A stretch of DNA of 9,830 nt from an uncultured Planctomycetaceae bacterium (GTDB lineage: Bacteria; Planctomycetota; Planctomycetia; Pirellulales; Pirellulaceae): positions 1-9,830 of the forward strand of contig CAIYOB010000012.1 in the NCBI GenBank assembly GCA_903927685.1, read 5' to 3'. Shown here piece by piece: positions 6,113-9,830 of this stretch (within the stretch, counting starts at the first letter, position 1; the number at the start of each line of letters is the position of its first letter). A program made the translations under genes and the position numbers. The notes below the pieces were generated by a model. It had not been told where the DNA came from. It saw only the letters and a program-made list of their open reading frames with translations, and did not search any database.

Positions 6113-7313
6113 GCATGTCTCCCAGCATGCTCACGTACTCGGCCAGCGGCGTGTTCTCAAACACCTTTGCCGTCAGCTGCTGAAACTCTTTGACCCGCCG
6201 CTGCTGCTGCGCAGCGAGTGCCGCTTTCTGCAGCAGTTGGCCGCGGGCCATCTGGCGGACCGGTGCGAAGACGGCGTCCACCCGCGACAGGCTGTTCACC
6301 TGGTCCACCAGCGTCAGCATGGTCAGCGTGGCGTTCAGAAAACCGCCCCGCTTGTCCGGTCGCCGCCGGTTCAGGCAGCCGGAGAGCGAGCAGAAGAGGA
6401 TGTACAGTTCGTCGTCGTTCAACTTGGCGACATTGACCTGCTCGTGGCCATCCAGGACCTTGTCGGGGTCCGGCAGCCGCAGATCTTTGAGGAAACCGAT
6501 CAGCGCCTTGGCGGCCCCGCTCCCCACGCTGCCTTCCAGCAAGTTGTAGAACGCCGTGCTGCCCTGGGCGCCCGGGCGCGCGGACTGGCCGAGCACGTCG
6601 CAGGATGCCATTAAATGAACGGCGTAATCCCATGTCCGCGGCGACGCGAACGCATATTCACCCTCCGCCGGGTGCGTATGCACCAGGCTGGGGTCGCGGC
6701 GCAGGAAGGCCGCGGTAAGCAGCCGCCAGTAGCCGACGCTTTCCCTGTGGACGTCCGGGTCGATGGCCGGCAAGGCGGCTTGAGCAAACCCCTCCTGCAG
6801 CGCGTTGGCAAAGGCGATGCCGGACAGATGCCACTTCAAATGGACGAAGCGATTGGCCAACGGTGGCGACAGGTCCCAGCCCCCGACGACGGCGTCAGGA
6901 GGATTGGCGGCGGCAGCGATTCGGACGCCCTTGGGCAAGCTTTTGGTGCCGACTTTACGTTCCAGGACGACGCGGAGCAGCGCCGCCTGGACGGATGGCG
7001 GCGCGGTCGTCAGTTCGTCCAGCAACAGGATGCCGGCCCCCGTGGCCTCAAACTCCAAGGCCCATTCCGGCGGGACGAACCGGACGCGGCCTTCCTCGTG
7101 GATGGGCAGGCCGGAAAAATCCGTCGGATCGTGAATCGACGCGATCAAGCTGATCACGGGAAAGTCGTCGCGGGAAAAGGACTCGACAAACGTCGTCTTG
7201 CCTTCGCCCGGCTGCCCCCACAGCAGCGTGGGGATGCCGACAAAGCCGCGCGGCGCCGGCGTCTGCAACGCGATCAGCAGTTCTTCCGCTCCCGCGGCCA
7301 ATGTGCCTGCCAT
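6102..7313 (-). CDS. MoxR-family AAA+ ATPase
   Basis: From ATG 7313 the protein has 403 residues. Walker A is GQPGEGKT (33-40), Walker B ILLLDE (95-100), sensor 1 lies in AAAANPPD (N137), and the arginine-finger region is PLANRF (R155). The segment DFSGLP (65-70) is typical of the MoxR/YehL class of AAA+ proteins. The C-terminal half (about 240-403) is helical with a Q/R-rich stretch (365-380) and no enzyme motif. It probably acts as a cytoplasmic hexameric ATPase driving the VWA metallopeptidase encoded next. An in-frame ATG at 7409 would add 32 residues but overlap the HEAT gene; AGGA (7325-7322), 8 nt before ATG 7313, supports the shorter form, which starts directly with the ATPase helix. 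Its TGA lies 11 bp inside the next gene. Confidence 0.9.
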   Translation of the reverse strand: MAGTLAAGAEELLIALQTPAPRGFVGIPTLLWGQPGEGKTTFVESFSRDDFPVISLIASIHDPTDFSGLPIHEEGRVRFVPPEWALEFEATGAGILLLDELTTAPPSVQAALLRVVLERKVGTKSLPKGVRIAAAANPPDAVVGGWDLSPPLANRFVHLKWHLSGIAFANALQEGFAQAALPAIDPDVHRESVGYWRLLTAAFLRRDPSLVHTHPAEGEYAFASPRTWDYAVHLMASCDVLGQSARPGAQGSTAFYNLLEGSVGSGAAKALIGFLKDLRLPDPDKVLDGHEQVNVAKLNDDELYILFCSLSGCLNRRRPDKRGGFLNATLTMLTLVDQVNSLSRVDAVFAPVRQMARGQLLQKAALAAQQQRRVKEFQQLTAKVFENTPLAEYVSMLGDMHDQ

Positions 7314-7334
7314 CTTGGTTTTCCTGCTGTCTGG

Positions 7335-7360
7335 AAAAAGTCCGTCCCCCCGCGGGAGGA
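7335..7360 (-). terminator. Possible attenuator hairpin between HEAT and AAA+ genes
   Basis: On the minus strand TCCTCC (7360-7355) can pair with GGGGGA (7350-7345), one pair being G-U, around a CGCG tetraloop. Five nucleotides later comes a T5 run (7339-7335). It lies in the 70-bp gap after the HEAT gene. The stem is short and the T run is displaced, so partial termination is the most that can be argued. The sequence also reads as an anti-Shine-Dalgarno strand that could pair with purine-rich RNA. Confidence 0.3.
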
Positions 7361-7383
7361 TCCGGGGCGATTCAGGCGGGGCG

Positions 7384-9495
7384 TCAAGCCCGCGGGGCAT
7401 GAATCGCACTCAACGCCGCCACCGCTGTCTCGCGCACCCGCAGATCCGGATCCCGGGACGCGGCGTGCAGCACGGGGATCGCCCGGGCGTCTCCAATTCT
7501 CCCTAAAGCCCGCACGGCGGCAAGCCGGGCGCGCTGAAAGGGCCAATTCACCGCCGGCAGCAGCGGCTCGACGGCCCGCGAGCCGACGGCGACTAGCGCC
7601 GTTTCGGCGCCCCGCGCCATACAATTGTCGCCGTGCCAAAGCAGTCGGGCCAGCCAGGCCAGGTGCTCGGCCCCGGCCAGTCGTTTGAGGCCCTCGCCGG
7701 CGGCCAGGGCCAGCGGCCCGTCACCCCGCAGGCAGGCTTTGGCCAACGGGGCCGCAAGGCGGGCATCTGAGCACGTCGCCAGAACCCGGGCCGCTGCGCG
7801 GGCCACCGGCACGCTGGGGCACTCCAATGCCTTGACCAGCACCACCAGCCCCGCCCCGGACACGCCGGTCAACCGCTTGAGCAGGCTGGCGGCCGTCAGT
7901 TCGGCGTGGTCCCGGACACTCGCTTCCAGCGCGTCCGTGGGATGCCCCAACATCTCGAGGATCGGGCCCAGAGCCTGGGAATGATCCAGTTCCCGCAACG
8001 CCATCAAGGCTTGAACCTGGAGACTGTCGTTCAAGCCCGGCAGCGCACCCGTCACGACCGTCACAGCGTCCGGCAGGCCGGGTTCGGTCAGCCTCCGCAG
8101 GGCGGCGCTGGCCAGCTGCGGGTGGCCGCTCAGCAGCGTCCGCCGCAGCAAGGGCAACGACGACGAGTCGATGGTCAGGCGATCCAGGACCGCGGCCAGC
8201 GCCCGGGCCGCGGCTCGAGATGGGTCGCCGTCGGCGGCGAGTTCCTGCAACAGCGGTTCGACCGCCCGCTGGTCCCCCACCCGCTCCAAGGTCGAGAGCG
8301 CCGCGAGCCGCACGGCCGATGCTCCGGCCGCCTGCAACACGTTCAACACGGCATCCACCGCCCGCGGACTGCCGATCTTGCGGAGGGCGTCCAGGGCGAA
8401 CAGCGTCGGCGGCTCGGTGGGACTGCGCAGCGCGTCCGTCAGCGACGGCAGCGAGGCTTCCCCAGCCTGGACCAGCGCCGGTCCCAGTACCACCAGTCCG
8501 CGGGTCGCCGCCTGGGCGACCTCCGGATGCGGATCGCAGGCTGCCCGCGCCAAGGCCGGGGCCGCACGCACGTCGGCCAGTTGCTCCAATAACATCGCGG
8601 CAAAGGCTCGGCTCGGCGGATCGCCCGCGATCACCGCGTCCGCCAACCATTCCGCATGCGGCCGCGCCCAGTCGGCGAGCCAAACCGTGATTCGCTGCTC
8701 GCCGCCCTGAAAGTGCTCGTAGGCGCGTTTCAGGGCCAACCGGAACGGTGCCAGGTGTTGCCGCTCGCCAGCCTGACGCCCCACGCAGAACCGTTCACAC
8801 AGCCGATCCAAGGCTTTCTGAGCGGCGGTCTGCAGCCGGGCTTGGTCGCTGCACACCGCATCCACCAGCACCGCGGCGTGCTGCTCGTCGCCGACTTGTC
8901 CCAGCCTGTGGGCTAATCGCGCGCGAAACAGCGGGAGGATCCGCGGGTTCTGAACCCCGTGTTCCAGCAGCAGCAGGGCCGATGAATCGTCGCCCCATTC
9001 GGCTCCGCACAGGGCCGCCAGTTGCAGCGACGGCGACCAATTCCGGCAGTCGGCGAGCAGCTCGTGAGCCGCTTGCGGAGCACGTTCTGCCAACACGAAT
9101 CGAGCCCACCGCCGCGCATCGGCCTCGGGCTCGTCACCGCCAGCCGGCTCCAACAGTTGCTCGGCCAACAGCTCCTTCTGCTCCCGGACCGCGTTGATGA
9201 ACGCAGCGAGCTTGTCCCAGGCCGGTAACGGCAGGATGGGCGACGGCACGGCTAGCGTCTGGCTGTGCCAAATGGTCTGCAGGCAGGCTTCGACGGCGAC
9301 AACCTGTTCGGCGACCAATGGCGCACAGCTACTGTTCGAGAGCTGCCGAGCGGCGGGAGGCAGCAGATCGCAGGGATTGAAAGCCGTTACTTGCCCCCAG
9401 GCCGTGGCCTCCAACTCCACCCGGTGCCTCCCCTTTCCACAGCGAACGGTCGCCGCGACCACCACGCGTTCTGGGATCCGTCGGCGCTTCGCCAT
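7384..9495 (-). CDS. HEAT-repeat protein, 703 residues
   Basis: From about residue 290 to the end the sequence is a regular series of helical pairs of HEAT/PBS-lyase type. Clear units include DALRKIGSPRAVDAVLNVL (369-387), STLERVGDQRAVEPLLQEL (401-419) and the last repeat RALGRIGDARAIPVLHAA near the C-terminus. Residues 130-290 look like weaker helical repeats. The first 120 residues differ: a basic, strand-rich start (RVVVAATV, RHRVELEA at 10-30) with an FNPCDLLPP segment, which I do not recognise. HEAT solenoids bind other proteins and have no catalysis of their own. No signal peptide or membrane helix is seen. ATG 9495 follows GAAGGG (9510-9505) by 9 nt. Being first in a row with the MoxR ATPase and VWA metallopeptidase, it may supply a scaffold or adaptor for them; this role is inferred from position only. 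Confidence 0.88.
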   Translation of the reverse strand: MAKRRRIPERVVVAATVRCGKGRHRVELEATAWGQVTAFNPCDLLPPAARQLSNSSCAPLVAEQVVAVEACLQTIWHSQTLAVPSPILPLPAWDKLAAFINAVREQKELLAEQLLEPAGGDEPEADARRWARFVLAERAPQAAHELLADCRNWSPSLQLAALCGAEWGDDSSALLLLEHGVQNPRILPLFRARLAHRLGQVGDEQHAAVLVDAVCSDQARLQTAAQKALDRLCERFCVGRQAGERQHLAPFRLALKRAYEHFQGGEQRITVWLADWARPHAEWLADAVIAGDPPSRAFAAMLLEQLADVRAAPALARAACDPHPEVAQAATRGLVVLGPALVQAGEASLPSLTDALRSPTEPPTLFALDALRKIGSPRAVDAVLNVLQAAGASAVRLAALSTLERVGDQRAVEPLLQELAADGDPSRAAARALAAVLDRLTIDSSSLPLLRRTLLSGHPQLASAALRRLTEPGLPDAVTVVTGALPGLNDSLQVQALMALRELDHSQALGPILEMLGHPTDALEASVRDHAELTAASLLKRLTGVSGAGLVVLVKALECPSVPVARAAARVLATCSDARLAAPLAKACLRGDGPLALAAGEGLKRLAGAEHLAWLARLLWHGDNCMARGAETALVAVGSRAVEPLLPAVNWPFQRARLAAVRALGRIGDARAIPVLHAASRDPDLRVRETAVAALSAIHAPRA

Positions 9496-9580
9496 GTCCG
9501 TTCACCCTTCGAGCCGGCTTTCGCCTGGCAGCCAAGCCCCGTTTCCCGATCTTCCCCCGTCCACGAAGCCTACGCCCGGA

Positions 9581-9609
9581 ATTGTACGCCGGCACGCTGC
9601 CGGAAAAAA
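9581..9609 (-). promoter_or_regulatory. Candidate promoter with embedded palindrome, HEAT operon
   Basis: TACAAT (9586-9581, five of six to the -10 consensus) is preceded on the minus strand, after 17 nt, by a T6 run (9609-9604), a poor -35. The spacer contains the inverted repeat CCGGCA-GCG-TGCCGG (9603-9589). The predicted transcript starts near 9574, giving a leader of about 80 nt. A palindrome between -35 and -10 is a common repressor or MerR-type activator site, and the weak -35 fits regulated use. The regulator is unknown. Confidence 0.45.
9589..9603. repeat. 15-bp inverted repeat, operator-like
   Basis: Perfect 6-bp arms CCGGCA (9589-9594) and TGCCGG (9598-9603) surround a 3-bp centre. 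On the plus strand it is followed by A6 rather than T, so it is not an intrinsic terminator in that direction; on the minus strand it lies inside the promoter spacer. Confidence 0.6.
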
Positions 9610-9636
9610 CAGAAAACAGGACGGGGTTTAACAGGC

Positions 9637-9664
9637 TTGCGTGAGTTGGCGCTTTTGCTAGAAT
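9637..9664 (+). promoter_or_regulatory. Candidate plus-strand promoter facing the right edge
   Basis: TTGCGT (9637-9642) and TAGAAT (9659-9664) are 16 bp apart. The -10 hexamer is identical to that of the DUF1559 promoter and is also preceded by C. The start would be near 9671, leaving a leader of about 100-120 nt before the partial gene at the right edge. It lies back to back with the HEAT operon promoter. Confidence 0.45.
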
Positions 9665-9771
9665 TCCCCTTCTGTGATCACCAAGTATGTCGCGGCTGGG
9701 CTCAGTTGGGGTCACGTGCCACCCGTTTCGACACCGGCAGGTTGATTGTATTGGCCCGAGGGGGTGGGCAG

Positions 9772-9830
9772 GTGTCGGAAGAGGCGTGCACAATGGCCTA
9801 CTGGAGCCGGCACGGGCGTCCGGAAGTCGC
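9772..9830 (+). CDS. Unidentified protein, N-terminal fragment (runs off window)
   Basis: An open frame starts at GTG 9772 or ATG 9793 and continues past the edge. The GTG is preceded by AGGGGG (7-nt spacing). The ATG is preceded by GGAAGAGG ending 8 nt upstream. From GTG the visible peptide is (M)SEEACTMAYWSRHGRPEV. The fragment is too short to assign a family. Support comes from the good ribosome binding sites and the candidate promoter at 9637-9664. A competing open frame starts at ATG 9687 but has no ribosome binding site that I can see. Confidence 0.35.
   Translation, partial: MSEEACTMAYWSRHGRPEV

Noticed and set aside
7314..7386. TTGACG near the HEAT stop codon as -35 of an internal promoter for the ATPase
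   Set aside because: No acceptable -10 hexamer follows at 16-18 nt.
6615..7688. 357-codon plus-strand frame opposite the ATPase and HEAT genes
   Set aside because: Antisense shadow of two well-supported genes; composition is arginine-rich and repetitive.
4775..9495. Reading the HEAT/ATPase/VWA cluster as a MoxR-VWA conflict (defence) system
   Set aside because: No toxin, nuclease, protease-effector or signalling domain typical of such systems was seen; the metallopeptidase/VWA plus MoxR pair also occurs in ordinary housekeeping contexts.
9687..9830. Plus-strand frame from ATG 9687 open to the window end
   Set aside because: No ribosome binding site before it, and it competes with the frame at 9772/9793, which has good sites.

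Overview
The window looks like a high-GC bacterial chromosome segment, most likely from the phylum Planctomycetota. The best evidence is the gene at the left edge: a DUF1559 protein with a type IV pilin-like N-terminus ([13 protein letters not shown]) followed by the [15 protein letters not shown] block, a family hugely expanded in planctomycetes. No rRNA, tRNA, CRISPR array or insertion sequence is visible. Almost all coding is on the minus strand.

Layout from left to right. (1) 1-771, minus: DUF1559 pseudopilin-like protein, cut by the window edge, with a convincing promoter at 939-968. (2) 772-1094: 323-bp intergenic stretch holding that promoter, a long leader and two hairpins behind the next gene. 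(3) 1095-1727, minus: small Rossmann NAD(P)-binding oxidoreductase of the F420-dependent NADP reductase family. (4) 1901-2308, plus: membrane protein with two tandem TM2 domains, the only complete plus-strand gene. (5) 2305-3747, minus: glutamine synthetase family protein without the usual adenylylation motif; its stop codon shares a CTAG with the stop of the TM2 gene. (6) 3776-4699, minus: orotidine 5'-phosphate decarboxylase (pyrF). (7) 4775-6112, minus: predicted metallopeptidase with a VWA-like domain (DUF2201/COG3864 type). (8) 6102-7313, minus: MoxR-type AAA+ ATPase, overlapping gene 7 by 11 bp. (9) 7384-9495, minus: 703-residue HEAT-repeat protein. (10) 9496-9830: control region with a promoter in each direction and the start of an unidentified plus-strand gene.

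Genes 9 to 5 run the same way with gaps of 70, -11, 75 and 28 bp, so they may be transcribed together from the promoter near 9581-9609. The HEAT, AAA+ and metallopeptidase/VWA proteins form the most interesting block. The ATPase and VWA protein resemble known MoxR/VWA pairs, thought to act as chaperone-like machines, and the HEAT protein would be a plausible scaffold or substrate adaptor. Downstream, pyrF and the glutamine synthetase connect loosely through metabolism, since glutamine feeds de novo pyrimidine synthesis. I see no effector or toxin domain that would make this a defence system, so that idea stays speculative.
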